A DNA stretch of 64,000 nucleotides. It comes from BACL27 sp947488385 (lineage in GTDB: Bacteria > Actinomycetota > Acidimicrobiia > Acidimicrobiales > Ilumatobacteraceae). Position 1 is the first letter of the stretch; each line of letters begins with the position of its first letter. Below, in pieces: positions 25,142-33,842 of this stretch. Position numbers and translations under genes: made by a program. The notes under the pieces were generated by a model. The model made no database searches. It saw nothing but the letters and a program-made list of their open reading frames with translations, and was not told the DNA's origin. The stretch covers positions 186,001 to 250,000 of the forward strand of contig CAXNMJ010000002.1 in the NCBI GenBank assembly GCA_964203655.1, given 5' to 3'.

Positions 25142-25810
25142 GTGGCAAAACAAGATGATTTTCACAAACTTGCAAATGAAATCACCGACTGCCACAAGTG
25201 CGCGCGGCTCGTTAAGTGGCGTGAAAAAGTTTCGATTGAAAAACGAGCGTCCTATGCCAACGAAATATATTGGGGGAAACCAATCCATGGTTTTGGTGAC
25301 ACCCGCGCCAAGATTCTTGTTTTAGGACTCGCCCCTGGCGCCCATGGCGCAAACCGTACGGGTCGAATTTTTACCGGTGACCGAAGCGGTGACTGGTTGT
25401 TTCGGGCGATGCATAAAGCAGGTCTTGCCTCTCAGCCTGAGTCGATCTCGCGAACAGACAATTTGAAACTTAAAAATGCTTGGGTTTCAACGGCGGTGCG
25501 CTGTGCGCCACCCGACAACAAGCCAACACCAGTCGAACGCAAGAAGTGCTCACCTTTTTTGACACGAGAACTGGCGATGTTGGATCAAGTCAAAGTGATT
25601 ATCTGTCTGGGTGCTTTTTCGTTGACGGCAGTTTGCGATGAACTAAAGATTCGACCCCGACCAAAGTTCGGGCATGGCGTCGTAATCAAGCACGAGAAGT
25701 ACAAAATCGTTTGCTCATATCATCCGAGTCAGCAAAATACTTTCACGGGCAAACTCACCGAAAAAATGTTTGACAGTGTTTTTAAAACTGCAATTAAATT
25801 ACAAAGCTAA
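25142..25810 (+). CDS. udgB: type-5 uracil-DNA glycosylase (UdgB-like)
   Basis: About 222 residues. An iron-sulfur cluster site is suggested by DCHKCARL near the N-terminus plus RCAPPDNKPTPVERKKC. The active-site motif GLAPGAHGANRTGRIFTGD is the type-5 form, and the distal loop is SYHPSQQNTF. Known: removes uracil and some deaminated purines from DNA. I start at the GTG at 25142, because the longer frame to 25079 would overlap the divergent phosphomutase start. Its last 12 bp overlap the convergent TauE-like gene. Confidence 0.88.
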   Translation: MAKQDDFHKLANEITDCHKCARLVKWREKVSIEKRASYANEIYWGKPIHGFGDTRAKILVLGLAPGAHGANRTGRIFTGDRSGDWLFRAMHKAGLASQPESISRTDNLKLKNAWVSTAVRCAPPDNKPTPVERKKCSPFLTRELAMLDQVKVIICLGAFSLTAVCDELKIRPRPKFGHGVVIKHEKYKIVCSYHPSQQNTFTGKLTEKMFDSVFKTAIKLQS

Positions 25811-26581
25811 GAGTTCGCCAACGCCATAGACGACGGCAACAGCAGCAAGAAAGAGACCGAAAACACGTTGCAACTTTTTGTCGCTCATTTTCAAAGCTGT
25901 TTTTGAACCAAATGGTGCACCAACTACAACGCCAGCAGTAAGCCAAAGCGCAAATCGCCAGTCGATGCCACCTTCGAGTGCGTGTGTGATCGTGCCAGGA
26001 ACGGCGAAGCAACCAACACAGATGAGTGAAGTCGCGACGGCGTTTTTGATTGGCAACCCGAGCCAACGACGAAACAGAGGAACCATGATTATTCCGCCGC
26101 CGAGCCCGAGCAAACCAGATAGCCCACCAGCGCAAACGCCGGTGAGCGTTGCCAAAAAACTTTGCGAGCTTCGCAGTCTTGTTTTGGCCTCAACAGTTTC
26201 GCGCGGTTTCACCGAGCGAATCATGTTGATCGCACTCCACATCAACAAGAGCGCAGTGAGCACCATCAAGATGTGACCATCACCCGGAACCCGAGGTGAA
26301 ACCCAAGCGCCGAGAACAGCGGCGACGATGCCAGCGGGTGCGGTGAAGACAACGACTTTCCATTGGATCAATTCACCTTGTCGGTATCGCCACGAGCCGG
26401 TAACGGCGCCAGGCAGAATCGACGGCAATGTGGTGCCAACAGCAAGGGCCGCCGAGCAACCGAGTGCACGAATTGCAGGTGTTGAGATGACTGCGCCACC
26501 AACGCCGAATGCTCCCGACATGATTCCGGTTGCAACGCCGGCAAGTACCGTCAGGAAATCTCGCACAATGCCGACGTCCAT
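25799..26581 (-). CDS. TauE/SafE-family sulfite/anion exporter-like membrane protein
   Basis: 260 residues with about eight hydrophobic segments and two internally similar halves. Each half has a glycine-rich entry helix (GIMSGAFGVGGAVISTPAIRALG and GGLSGLLGLGGGIIMVPLF), the TauE/SafE hallmark. Known members move sulfite, sulfoacetate or other organic anions; the substrate here is unproven. It lies 14 bp downstream of the FrhB-like gene and is probably co-transcribed. Confidence 0.85.
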   Translation of the reverse strand: MDVGIVRDFLTVLAGVATGIMSGAFGVGGAVISTPAIRALGCSAALAVGTTLPSILPGAVTGSWRYRQGELIQWKVVVFTAPAGIVAAVLGAWVSPRVPGDGHILMVLTALLLMWSAINMIRSVKPRETVEAKTRLRSSQSFLATLTGVCAGGLSGLLGLGGGIIMVPLFRRWLGLPIKNAVATSLICVGCFAVPGTITHALEGGIDWRFALWLTAGVVVGAPFGSKTALKMSDKKLQRVFGLFLAAVAVVYGVGELLAL

Positions 26582-26595
26582 AAGGATGAACTTTC

Positions 26596-27768
26596 TTAGT
26601 GAGCGGCGGGCGCGGTGCCGTCGGCTTTTTTCTTTGGTGGCGGAACACCAACACTGACAGCTTTATTTGCGAACTCTGGCCATCGACGACGGCTGACGAT
26701 ACTCAACAAGCGCAAAAGTTTCATCGCAGTTGCGTCTGTCTCAGCTGGGCGGGCGACCACCGAGCCGTCTTTGATCATGCGTGTCATTACTTCTTCACCA
26801 AGTTCGGTGCGCACGACGCAGAGTGTCCAGTCGTTGTCTTCGCCGATTCCTCCAGTTGAAATATCTGCATGTTCGGCTGCAAAGTCTGGACACATCTTGC
26901 AACCCTCACGTGTCCATTTATGACATTCTTTGAGGTCGATTTCGTGATACGAACCGTCGCGCATCCAGATCTGGAAGACGCCTTTGATGTTCATCTTGAC
27001 CATCTCTTCTTTTTTCAAACCGTATTTGGCCAGAAAGAGTTCTTCAAAGATTGCATCATCAAAAGTTTTTGAGCAGAGCAGACCGATGTTGAACAAAAAT
27101 GGTTTGCCGATTTTTCCAGCTTTTCGCTTCCACATGATTGGCAATGCAGAAGATTGACAACTCATGCCGACCAGGGCGAGTCTGTTCAAACCTTCTTTTT
27201 GCGCATCACGAATCGCCAGAGTGTTTGCCGAATATGTATATCGACTTCCAGAAGAAGCGAGAACTTCTGCGGGTGTGCGTGCAAGGCCAGGCAATGCCTT
27301 CCACGATGAACCGTCACCTTCAACAAAACTTGTAAGTGCAGCGTCGATGTAGTCATGTTTCAGAAGCCAGATCAACATCGCACCGACGAATCCGCCGTCT
27401 TGACCTTTTTTGTGAGTTTCGTCGTCGGCCGCGCGAACTAAAAGAAGCTGACGGTATTGGCCGTACATTTCTTCGTCTTTACGTTCACGACCAAAAAGGT
27501 GCATGTCTGCTTCTGGTTCCCATGCGCGAAATCTTGGACAGGCGCGGGTGCAACTCGTGCAACCTTTTTCACCATGTACGCAATTGTCGAGACCTAATTC
27601 TTCTTCAAGATGAAATGGCTTGTATTTGCCCTCTTCGTGCTCGTAGCCAATGACGTCGTGAGGACATGAAATCACACAAGCTGCGCAGCCGGTGCAAAGA
27701 CCAGTATTTATGACCTCTTCGTAGAGCTCTTTCCATTGGTGTGTCCAGCGTTCGGCAACTTCGACCAT
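26596..27768 (-). CDS. FrhB/FdhB-family coenzyme F420-type iron-sulfur flavoprotein
   Basis: 390 residues. An N-terminal ferredoxin-like part has two clusters of Cys: GLCTGCAACVISCP and CVHGEKGCTSCTRACP. The FrhB N- and C-terminal domains follow, with KGQDGGFVGAMLIWLLKH, LVGMSCQSSALPIM and CKMCPDFAAEHADISTGGIGE. Known: this family couples F420 or another carrier to FAD and Fe-S clusters, as in F420-reducing hydrogenase beta or formate dehydrogenase beta. The partner is not known here; no hydrogenase gene is nearby. The C-terminus ends in a Lys/Pro-rich tail. Confidence 0.85.
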   Translation of the reverse strand: MVEVAERWTHQWKELYEEVINTGLCTGCAACVISCPHDVIGYEHEEGKYKPFHLEEELGLDNCVHGEKGCTSCTRACPRFRAWEPEADMHLFGRERKDEEMYGQYRQLLLVRAADDETHKKGQDGGFVGAMLIWLLKHDYIDAALTSFVEGDGSSWKALPGLARTPAEVLASSGSRYTYSANTLAIRDAQKEGLNRLALVGMSCQSSALPIMWKRKAGKIGKPFLFNIGLLCSKTFDDAIFEELFLAKYGLKKEEMVKMNIKGVFQIWMRDGSYHEIDLKECHKWTREGCKMCPDFAAEHADISTGGIGEDNDWTLCVVRTELGEEVMTRMIKDGSVVARPAETDATAMKLLRLLSIVSRRRWPEFANKAVSVGVPPPKKKADGTAPAAH

Positions 27769-27850
27769 TTCGCAAGCCTAGTGAGTGTGCCAAAAATCTT
27801 GCTCATTCAAGTGGACATGTATCTCAAAAAAAGGCAACAATGGTCTCATC

Positions 27851-29092
27851 ATGTTGACATACACCCCCGAGGCCGAAGCCCGCAGAAAAGAAGTGCGTCA
27901 GTGGTTGAAAGACAACTTGCCTGAGCGTTGGTTTGACAAAAGTTATGAAATGACCGCCGCTGAGCGCAAAGCATTTAACGATTCTTGGCCCGACAAGTTG
28001 TTTGCCGGCGGATGGATTTGTGCAACCTGGCCAAAAGAATATGGCGGCAAGGGTTTGAGCACTCTTGAAGGTGTGGTGCTTGCCGAAGAATTTGCCAACG
28101 CGGGTGCGCCGATGCGAGCAGACTTTTTTGGCGACACGCTTGTTGGTCCGACACTTTTGCAGTGGGGCACTGAAGAACAGAAAAAAGAGTTTTTGCCAAA
28201 AATTTTGAGTGGCAAGATGCGTTGGTGCCAAGGCTTTAGCGAACCAAATAGCGGTAGCGATTTGGCGAGCGTGAAGACGACCGCAGTTCTTGACGGTGAT
28301 GAGTGGATAATTAACGGACAAAAAGTTTGGACGACACAGGGTCATCACGCAGATTATTGCTTCTTGCTAACTCGCACTGATAAAGATTCGCCGAAACACA
28401 AAGGCATTTCATATCTATTGGTGCCGATGAAACAACCTGGAATTGAAGTTCGCGGAATCACACAGCCAGACGGCACAGCAGAGTTCTGCGAAGTGTTCTT
28501 CACTGATGCACGTTGCCCGAAAGACAACGTGGTTGGTGGCGTAAATAATGGTTGGAAAGTTGCCAACAGCACACTTGCTTTCGAACGCGGCATGAGCGCC
28601 ACGACCGGCTACCGACGATTCGAAGAAGAGTACAAATTGTTTGTTGCTCAGGCCAAAGCAAACGGCAAGATCAACGATGCATCAATTCGTCAACGACTAA
28701 TGCAGTATTACGCAAAGATTCAAATCTTGCGCTTCAATGGTTTGCGATCATTGAGTTCAACTCTTGCGGGCACCAAAGATTTTGGTGTGATGGCGCTTGG
28801 CGCTAGTAACAAAATGTATTGGTCGGAGATGCATCAAAGCGCGATGGAACTCGCACTAGACATTTACGGACCATATTCGATGCTTGTTGACACTGGTCCT
28901 GAATCTGGCACTTGGCCGGGAGCGTTGCGCGACAAGCGTCGAGCGGGCTACCCGTCGTCGCCGATGATGTCGAGTTTTTTCTTCTCTCGCTCAGAAACTA
29001 TCTGGGGTGGCACAAGTCAAATTCAACGCAACATCGTTGGTGAGCGCGTACTCGCGTTGCCAAAAGAACCAAAGCCTGCTGGCGGCGAGTAA
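27851..29092 (+). CDS. acyl-CoA dehydrogenase
   Basis: 413 residues from the ATG at 27851 (MLTYTPEAEARRK). The open frame reaches further upstream, but those 22 codons look non-coding. Family motifs: WPKEYGGKGLS, the FAD/substrate stretch WCQGFSEPNSGSDLASVKT, the Trp-containing INGQKVWTTQGHHADYC, and SETIWGGTSQIQRNIVGERVL at the C-terminus. Known: alpha,beta-dehydrogenation of acyl-CoA with electrons passed to ETF, whose genes lie 5 kb upstream. The acyl substrate cannot be read. Confidence 0.92.
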   Translation: MLTYTPEAEARRKEVRQWLKDNLPERWFDKSYEMTAAERKAFNDSWPDKLFAGGWICATWPKEYGGKGLSTLEGVVLAEEFANAGAPMRADFFGDTLVGPTLLQWGTEEQKKEFLPKILSGKMRWCQGFSEPNSGSDLASVKTTAVLDGDEWIINGQKVWTTQGHHADYCFLLTRTDKDSPKHKGISYLLVPMKQPGIEVRGITQPDGTAEFCEVFFTDARCPKDNVVGGVNNGWKVANSTLAFERGMSATTGYRRFEEEYKLFVAQAKANGKINDASIRQRLMQYYAKIQILRFNGLRSLSSTLAGTKDFGVMALGASNKMYWSEMHQSAMELALDIYGPYSMLVDTGPESGTWPGALRDKRRAGYPSSPMMSSFFFSRSETIWGGTSQIQRNIVGERVLALPKEPKPAGGE

Positions 29093-29108
29093 CTAACCTC
29101 TAATCGCC

Positions 29109-29429
29109 GTGAACTTTCAAACAGCGATTCGCTCAGGTTTCAACAACTACGCAAACTTCAAAGGTCGCGCGACGCGCGCTGAATATTGGTGGTGGGCTTT
29201 ATTTTCGGTGATTGCTGGAGTTCTCGGCTCTTTGATTCATTCGTCAATTGGCAACTTGGCACAATTGGTGACTTTGCTGCCGTCGATTGCCGTTGCCGTG
29301 CGTCGAATGCACGACACAGATCACGCGGGCTGGTGGGTCTTTGCACCGATTGTAAATTTGGTTTTCGCTCTACGAGTTGGCGATTCAGGCGAAAATCGGT
29401 TTGGGCCGCCACCGCCGCCAAGCATTTAG
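29109..29429 (+). CDS. DUF805 family membrane protein
   Basis: 106 residues with the DUF805 pattern: FNNYANFKGRATRAEYWWWALF, membrane segments, then AVAVRRMHDTDHAGWWVFAPIVNLVF and a Pro-rich end. Function is unknown. The GTG start is 16 bp after the acyl-CoA dehydrogenase stop. Confidence 0.88.
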   Translation: MNFQTAIRSGFNNYANFKGRATRAEYWWWALFSVIAGVLGSLIHSSIGNLAQLVTLLPSIAVAVRRMHDTDHAGWWVFAPIVNLVFALRVGDSGENRFGPPPPPSI

Positions 29430-29432
29430 TTT

Positions 29433-29873
29433 TTAATACTTCGGTACCCGGCGTTGATATTTCGCGCCTAAAAGTGGCGAACTCAAAATAAAGTCGGCGC
29501 TTGCTCGGTTGCACGCCACTGGAATATTCCAGACCACTGCGATGCGCAAAAGTGCGCGAATATCTGGGTCATGAGGTTGGGGTTCGAGTGGATCCCAAAA
29601 GAAGAGCAAAATGTCGATGCCGGCCTCAGAGATTCGTGCACCGATTTGTTGATCGCCGCCAAGTGGTCCGCTGCGCATGCGTTCAAGGGTCAAGCCAGTG
29701 TTGTCGGCAATCAACTTGCCCGTCGAGCCAGTGGCAATAAGAGTGTGATTTTTTAGTTCATCTTTGTGCTCTGTTGCCCACTCGAGCATTTCGCGTTTCA
29801 TATTGTCGTGGGCGACGAGTGCGATACGCTTTTTTGCAGGGCTCTCGATATTTGTCATCTCAATGGAGGTCAT
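29433..29873 (-). CDS. mgsA: methylglyoxal synthase
   Basis: About 141-146 residues. Motifs are those of MgsA: IALVAHDNMKREMLEWA, ATGSTGKLI, MRSGPLGGDQQIGARI (catalytic Asp in GGDQ), LLFFWDPLEPQPHDPDIRALLRIA and PVACNRASADF. Known: converts dihydroxyacetone phosphate to methylglyoxal and phosphate. The start is ATG at 29873 or 29858; with the first, only 2 bp separate it from the divergent ogt start. Confidence 0.92.
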   Translation of the reverse strand: MTSIEMTNIESPAKKRIALVAHDNMKREMLEWATEHKDELKNHTLIATGSTGKLIADNTGLTLERMRSGPLGGDQQIGARISEAGIDILLFFWDPLEPQPHDPDIRALLRIAVVWNIPVACNRASADFILSSPLLGAKYQRRVPKY

Positions 29874-29875
29874 AG

Positions 29876-30376
29876 ATGAAGGTTAGGTCAAAAACAAGTT
29901 CTGCCATGACCGCGTCGCGTGTTGTATCAACGCCTATCGGCAGGTTGACACTCGTTGCATCTGAAGACGGACTGCAAGAAGTCATTTTTGGGGTGAAGAA
30001 ATTTGTTAAAAACTCAAAAGTTTCGGTAGTCGCGAAAAAAAACTTAGATCTTGCTGAAAAACAATTGCAAGAATATTTCGTGGGTAAGCGCAAAAAGTTT
30101 AATTTAAAACTCGATATCACGGGTACGAAGTTTCAAGAATCAGCATGGTTTTCGCTGAACAAAATTCCGTATGGCAAGACGATTTCTTATGCTGAGCAGG
30201 CAAAGCTGGTGCGAAAGCCACGTGCTTTTCGTGCTGTGGGCTCGGCAAACGGCAAAAATCCGGTGGCGATTGTGTTGCCGTGTCATCGCGTCGTTGCTTC
30301 TGATGGCACTCTTGGTGGCTATGGCGGGGGGCTAGCTATAAAGCGCAAACTGCTGGCACTTGAAAAGAGTTTTTAG
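29876..30376 (+). CDS. ogt: methylated-DNA-[protein]-cysteine S-methyltransferase
   Basis: 166 residues with the suicide-Cys motif IVLPCHRVVASDGTLGGYGGG (Cys near residue 136), preceded by IPYGKTISYAEQAKLV and FRAVGSANGKNP. Known: repairs O6-alkylguanine. The ribosome binding site GGAGG, 6 nt before the ATG, lies inside the start region of the divergent mgsA gene. Length fits Ogt without an Ada domain. Confidence 0.92.
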   Translation: MKVRSKTSSAMTASRVVSTPIGRLTLVASEDGLQEVIFGVKKFVKNSKVSVVAKKNLDLAEKQLQEYFVGKRKKFNLKLDITGTKFQESAWFSLNKIPYGKTISYAEQAKLVRKPRAFRAVGSANGKNPVAIVLPCHRVVASDGTLGGYGGGLAIKRKLLALEKSF

Positions 30377-30384
30377 TAAAGCTT

Positions 30385-31104
30385 TTAGTGCGGCTGAGTA
30401 AAACCAAAGCACTCGCGTAGATATTCGTCGCGCAATGCAACATCTGGCGGGCCGATAGAAACAACTCGTTGGGCAAGCAGCATCACAGTGTTGGCATTTT
30501 CGGCGTCTTGCAATTCATGTGTCGCCATTACGACGGTGACGCCGCGAGCGCGTTCGCTTGCGATTAGGTCTGCAACAAGTTTGCGGCCGTTGATGTCGAG
30601 CCCCGCCGTTGGTTCGTCGAGCAACAAGACTTCGGCTTGACGGGTTAAAACTTGCGCTAGGTGAGTGCGCTGTTGCTGGCCGCTTGACAGATCTCGCAGT
30701 GGTTTATCTGCAAATTCAATGGCACCAGTTAGTTCAAGAGATGACTGCAAAATCTTTCGGTCTTCAGTTGATTCACGACCGAATAATCCAAGATGAGCAA
30801 ATCTTCCCATCGCTACGACATCACGAGCACGAAGTGGAAGCGTGTGAGAAGAAATTGGATGTTGCGGCAAATATGCAACTCGACGCGGAGACTTGCCAGG
30901 TTCATCACCAAGAATGGTGACTTGACCAGAGATAGGTGCGAGCATTCCTGCCAAGGTTTTTAAAAGAGTTGACTTGCCAGAACCGTTTGTGCCGATTAAA
31001 ACGACCAATGCACCTGGCAAAGTTGTGAGTTCGATTTCTGCAACAACTGTATGTCGCCCGAACCCAATCGAAAGATGAGACGCCGAGATTGTTTTAGTGA
31101 GCAT
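30385..31104 (-). CDS. znuC: zinc/manganese-type ABC transporter ATP-binding protein
   Basis: 239 residues: Walker A GTNGSGKSTLLKTLAG, signature LSSGQQQRTHLAQVL, Walker B VLLLDEPTAGLD and H-loop VVMATHELQD. It overlaps the permease gene by 11 bp, forming an ATPase-permease pair of the metal-uptake class. Zinc is favored over manganese only because of the Zur-like operator upstream of the pair. No binding-protein gene (znuA) lies in the window. Confidence 0.85.
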   Translation of the reverse strand: MLTKTISASHLSIGFGRHTVVAEIELTTLPGALVVLIGTNGSGKSTLLKTLAGMLAPISGQVTILGDEPGKSPRRVAYLPQHPISSHTLPLRARDVVAMGRFAHLGLFGRESTEDRKILQSSLELTGAIEFADKPLRDLSSGQQQRTHLAQVLTRQAEVLLLDEPTAGLDINGRKLVADLIASERARGVTVVMATHELQDAENANTVMLLAQRVVSIGPPDVALRDEYLRECFGFTQPH

Positions 31105-31969
31105 GGTTGTGCTCGTGCTGGTGGGGCATTTCGTCTTGCAATGAATTGCGATTACGTTTTATCTCGGTGGCGATTGCACCGATTGCAAAAATTGACACAG
31201 CAACAAGCACGATGCTTGCGCTGGCGGTAAGTTTGAAATGGAAGCTAATTAAAAGCCCTGCATAACTGGCAATGCAGCCAATGATGCTTGCAATTATCAT
31301 CATTGACGAAATTCGTCTTGCAAATAACACACCAGTAGCGGCTGGGGCGATGAGCATTCCGAGCACCAGCAATGTGCCAACAGTTTGAAAACTAGCGATC
31401 ACTGTTAACCCGACAATTGCCAGCATTAGATTTTGAAAAAGTGTCACATTAAACCCAGATGTGCGAGCAAGACCTTCATCAATCGACATCAGCAAGAACG
31501 GTCGCCTTGCAAAAATTCCGGTAAGAAGAACGATCACTAGCGCGAGACTTTGCCAAAGAAGGTCATTGGGCTTAACCGATAATGTTTCGCCAAACAAAAT
31601 GTGGTCTAGGTCTTCTTCAAAATTAGATGATCGAGATGTGATCATCACGCCTAGTGCCAGCATTCCAACGAATAAAAGTCCGATCGCTGTGTCTCCAGAA
31701 AGCTTGTATCTGCGAGTAATCAAATTGACACCGCTCATCATTACGACCGCGCCAACTGCTGCACCAATGATTCCAGAAACACCAAAAATTAATGCAGTCG
31801 CTATGCCAGGTAAAACTCCATGGCTTAATGCATCTCCGACAAAAGCTAGGCCACGGAGAACGACGAATGTGCCGGCGATAGCGCAAGTGATTGCCACAAG
31901 GATGCTGGCGAACAATGCCAAACGCATGTACTCGTGATCAACGAATGGTGCAATAAAAATTTCACCCAC
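31094..31969 (-). CDS. znuB: zinc/manganese-type ABC transporter permease
   Basis: 291 residues with about eight membrane segments of the ABC-3 permease family: GTFVVLRGLAFVGDALSHGVLPG, GLLFVGMLALGVMI, SIDEGLARTSGFNV and GTLLVLGMLIAPAATGVLF. The C-terminus is His-rich (HQHEHNHAH), consistent with handling a transition metal. The GTG start is preceded, 18-38 bp upstream, by a 21-bp inverted repeat resembling a Zur operator. Confidence 0.88.
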   Translation of the reverse strand: MGEIFIAPFVDHEYMRLALFASILVAITCAIAGTFVVLRGLAFVGDALSHGVLPGIATALIFGVSGIIGAAVGAVVMMSGVNLITRRYKLSGDTAIGLLFVGMLALGVMITSRSSNFEEDLDHILFGETLSVKPNDLLWQSLALVIVLLTGIFARRPFLLMSIDEGLARTSGFNVTLFQNLMLAIVGLTVIASFQTVGTLLVLGMLIAPAATGVLFARRISSMMIIASIIGCIASYAGLLISFHFKLTASASIVLVAVSIFAIGAIATEIKRNRNSLQDEMPHQHEHNHAH

Positions 31970-31986
31970 ATGTTAAGTCATAGCAG

Positions 31987-32007
31987 TAATGAGAACCATT
32001 CCCATTA
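31987..32007. promoter_or_regulatory. Zur-box-like 21-bp inverted repeat
   Basis: Left arm TAATGAGAAC, one central C, right arm ATTCCCATTA. The reverse complement of the right arm is TAATGGGAAT, matching the left arm at 8 of 10 positions. The AATG-x-GAA core resembles actinobacterial Zur (Fur-family zinc repressor) operators as I know them. It lies just upstream of znuB, where repression would be expected. Confidence 0.65.
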
Positions 32008-32046
32008 TGCTGAGAGCAGGTTGTTAACGAAAGGCTTTTGCTGTGA

Positions 32047-32684
32047 CTAGTTGCTGAGCGCCTTGTTTATTTGCTCAGTAAGGGCTTGCATCTCAATTTC
32101 GCCGCTGATTCTTAGTGCGACTTTGCCATTGCTATCGAGCAAGACAAAGAACGGAAACCCAGAAACACCCATGGCGTTCGCCGCAGTTTTTTCGCCGCTA
32201 TCAGTCATGACTGGCCAAAGCGGTGGAAACTCTTCTCGCGCCAGCCACTCAGACGGCGGGAAGTTTGGCGAAGCTGGATCAGACGAGGTGGCGATTGCGA
32301 TTACATCAAGGCCACTCGGTACGAGACCATCACGATTCCATTGCACAAGAAGCGGAACTTCACGCTGGCAATGCGGACACCAGTGGGCAAGAAAAACGAG
32401 AAGAGTCGGTGCACCAGGTGACCGGTGACGATCGTGTTACCCGTGAAGCCCTTGCCGGTGAGTATCGGGGCTGTCATGCCGATTGCTTTATCTGCTGTCG
32501 AATCTGAAAACTGCGGCAACGGATCGCCAGAAACTTCGACAGAGTTAAATTCTTCGACGCCAGTGACAACATCGTCACTGCTTGATTGGGTTGCAACTGC
32601 GACAATTGCCGCGATTGCAATCGCTGCGGCGATACTGCCAATTAGCCAGACAGATTTGTTAGATGACTCATTTTTGCTATTCAT
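32047..32684 (-). pseudogene. TlpA-like membrane-anchored thioredoxin, frame interrupted once
   Basis: The N-terminal part (MNSKNESSNKS, one membrane helix, then a linker ending near ILTGKGFTGN) and the C-terminal thioredoxin part are in different frames. The catalytic segment TLLVFLAHWCPHCQREVP is encoded only in the second frame, upstream of its first usable ATG. The parts join if one missing base is restored at about 32412-32432, where the sequence contains the duplicated unit GGTGACCGGTGAC. The restored protein would be about 212 residues, with the later LDVIAIATSSD and GFPFFVLLDSNGKVALRI typical of TlpA. It starts 2 bp after the dsbB-like stop, so the two form an extracytoplasmic thiol redox pair. 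Sequencing error is likely. Confidence 0.75.
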
Positions 32685-32686
32685 GT

Positions 32687-33207
32687 TTATTTCTTCTCCA
32701 TTTCAGGGATTGTAACTAAAACGATTGTGGTAAAAAATGCCGTGAAGGCCATGAATGAGAGTGTGACAAAACCAAAACTCTCAAACCAAACAAACTCGAA
32801 CACGGCAGTTTGGCATCGCACACGCCAGCATCCAAGTTTGGAAATCTTTCTAGAAACCAGTGATACGTCGAAATTGATCCACCTACAAGAGCGAGAACAG
32901 CTACAACAATTTTAGTGAATTTAAATTTTTTGAAGACGGCAACGATGAGAAAAATCGCCAACGGATACATTGCTGCTCGTTGATACCAGCAGAGGCGACA
33001 CGGCTTGTAGTTAACGATCTCTGAGAAGTAAAGACTGCCGAGCATCGAAGTTGTGGTGATCAACGCTGCGAGAGGTAGTGCAATTTTTTTGACTTCAAGC
33101 AAGAAATTATTTGCCTTGGTGAGCCGAGCAAAAATCACAACGAGACCCAGGCCGAGCGTGCCGAGACTGAGCATCGAAAAGAAAAGTTCGAACACTTCGT
33201 TGTTCAT
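32687..33207 (-). pseudogene. dsbB: DsbB-like disulfide bond formation protein, frame interrupted once
   Basis: Membrane helices surround YKPCRLCWYQRAAMYPLAIF, the DsbB CxxC region, and DAGVCDAKLPC holds the second Cys pair. After that, the frame derails, but another frame continues WFESFGFVTLSFMAFTAF and ends PEMEKK with a stop at 32687. Restoring one T near 32788 rejoins them into about 173 residues. The start is set at the ATG at 33207. Known: DsbB reoxidises periplasmic thiol oxidases with quinone. It is upstream of and presumably co-transcribed with the thioredoxin gene. Confidence 0.75.
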
Positions 33208-33278
33208 TGTGCGTACTACGCTAATTGCCAGACAATGATTCACGAATGAACTTGAGAATTAAACCGGAGCAACCATAA

Positions 33279-33740
33279 ATGACTAATTTAAAAGACCAAC
33301 TGAAGGCTGATCTGACTGCCTCAATGAAGGCGCGTAATGAAGTTGAAACTTCAACCCTGCGAATGACGCTGGCTGCGATCATGAATGCCGAAGTAGCGGG
33401 CGACGAAGCCAAAGAACTGACTAACGAGCAAGTGCAGGCTGTGGTTAGTGCCGAGGCAAAGAAGCGAGCCGAATCGGCAGACATATATAAGGAAGCGGGT
33501 CGAGTTGATGCCGAGGCTGCAGAACGTGCCGAATTGGGGATTTTGCAGAAGTATCTGCCCGCGCAGTTGAGCGATAACGATCTAGAAAAGATCGTGGAAG
33601 AGCAGATCGCCGTAGCAGCCAGTTCGGGGCTGACTGGACCAAAAGCCATGGGTGCTGTGGTCAAAGCCGTGCGAACCCAAGCTGGTTCAGGCGCAGATGG
33701 CGCCAAAATAGCGAATTTGGTGAAGTTAAAACTTGGCTGA
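33279..33740 (+). CDS. yqeY: GatB/YqeY domain protein
   Basis: 153 residues matching YqeY: LKDQLKADLTASMKARNEVETSTLRMTLAAI, AESADIYKEAGR, AELGILQKYLPAQLSD and GPKAMGAVVKAVR. The domain is shared with the C-terminal tail of GatB and may help tRNA-dependent amidation, but stand-alone YqeY has no proven role. Divergent from dsbB. Confidence 0.9.
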   Translation: MTNLKDQLKADLTASMKARNEVETSTLRMTLAAIMNAEVAGDEAKELTNEQVQAVVSAEAKKRAESADIYKEAGRVDAEAAERAELGILQKYLPAQLSDNDLEKIVEEQIAVAASSGLTGPKAMGAVVKAVRTQAGSGADGAKIANLVKLKLG

Positions 33741-33769
33741 TTTTAGGGTATTTCAAGATTATGTAACTT

Positions 33770-33799
33770 TTGACACAAGGACTCTTAGGCGGGTAGCGT
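33770..33799 (+). promoter_or_regulatory. predicted sigma-70-type promoter of the solute-binding protein gene
   Basis: TTGACA at 33770-33775, an 18-bp spacer and TAGCGT at 33794-33799, which fits the TAnnnT actinobacterial -10. Transcription would begin near 33806, followed by a ribosome binding site AAGGGGG about 10 nt before the ATG at 33843. This makes the in-frame GTG at 33798 an unlikely start. Confidence 0.5.
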
Positions 33800-33842
33800 G
33801 ACCACAAGGTCCAGTGCCTTTTTCCGAAGGGGGAAAATCATA

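Noticed and set aside
31987..32007. Iron (Fur or DtxR) box
   Set aside because: The dyad lacks the DtxR pattern, and its AATG-x-GAA arms and location before a zinc-type transporter fit Zur better, though Fur-family sites overlap in sequence.
33798..33842. GTG at 33798 as start of the solute-binding protein
   Set aside because: It falls on the predicted -10 element. The ATG at 33843 has a good ribosome binding site and begins a normal signal peptide.
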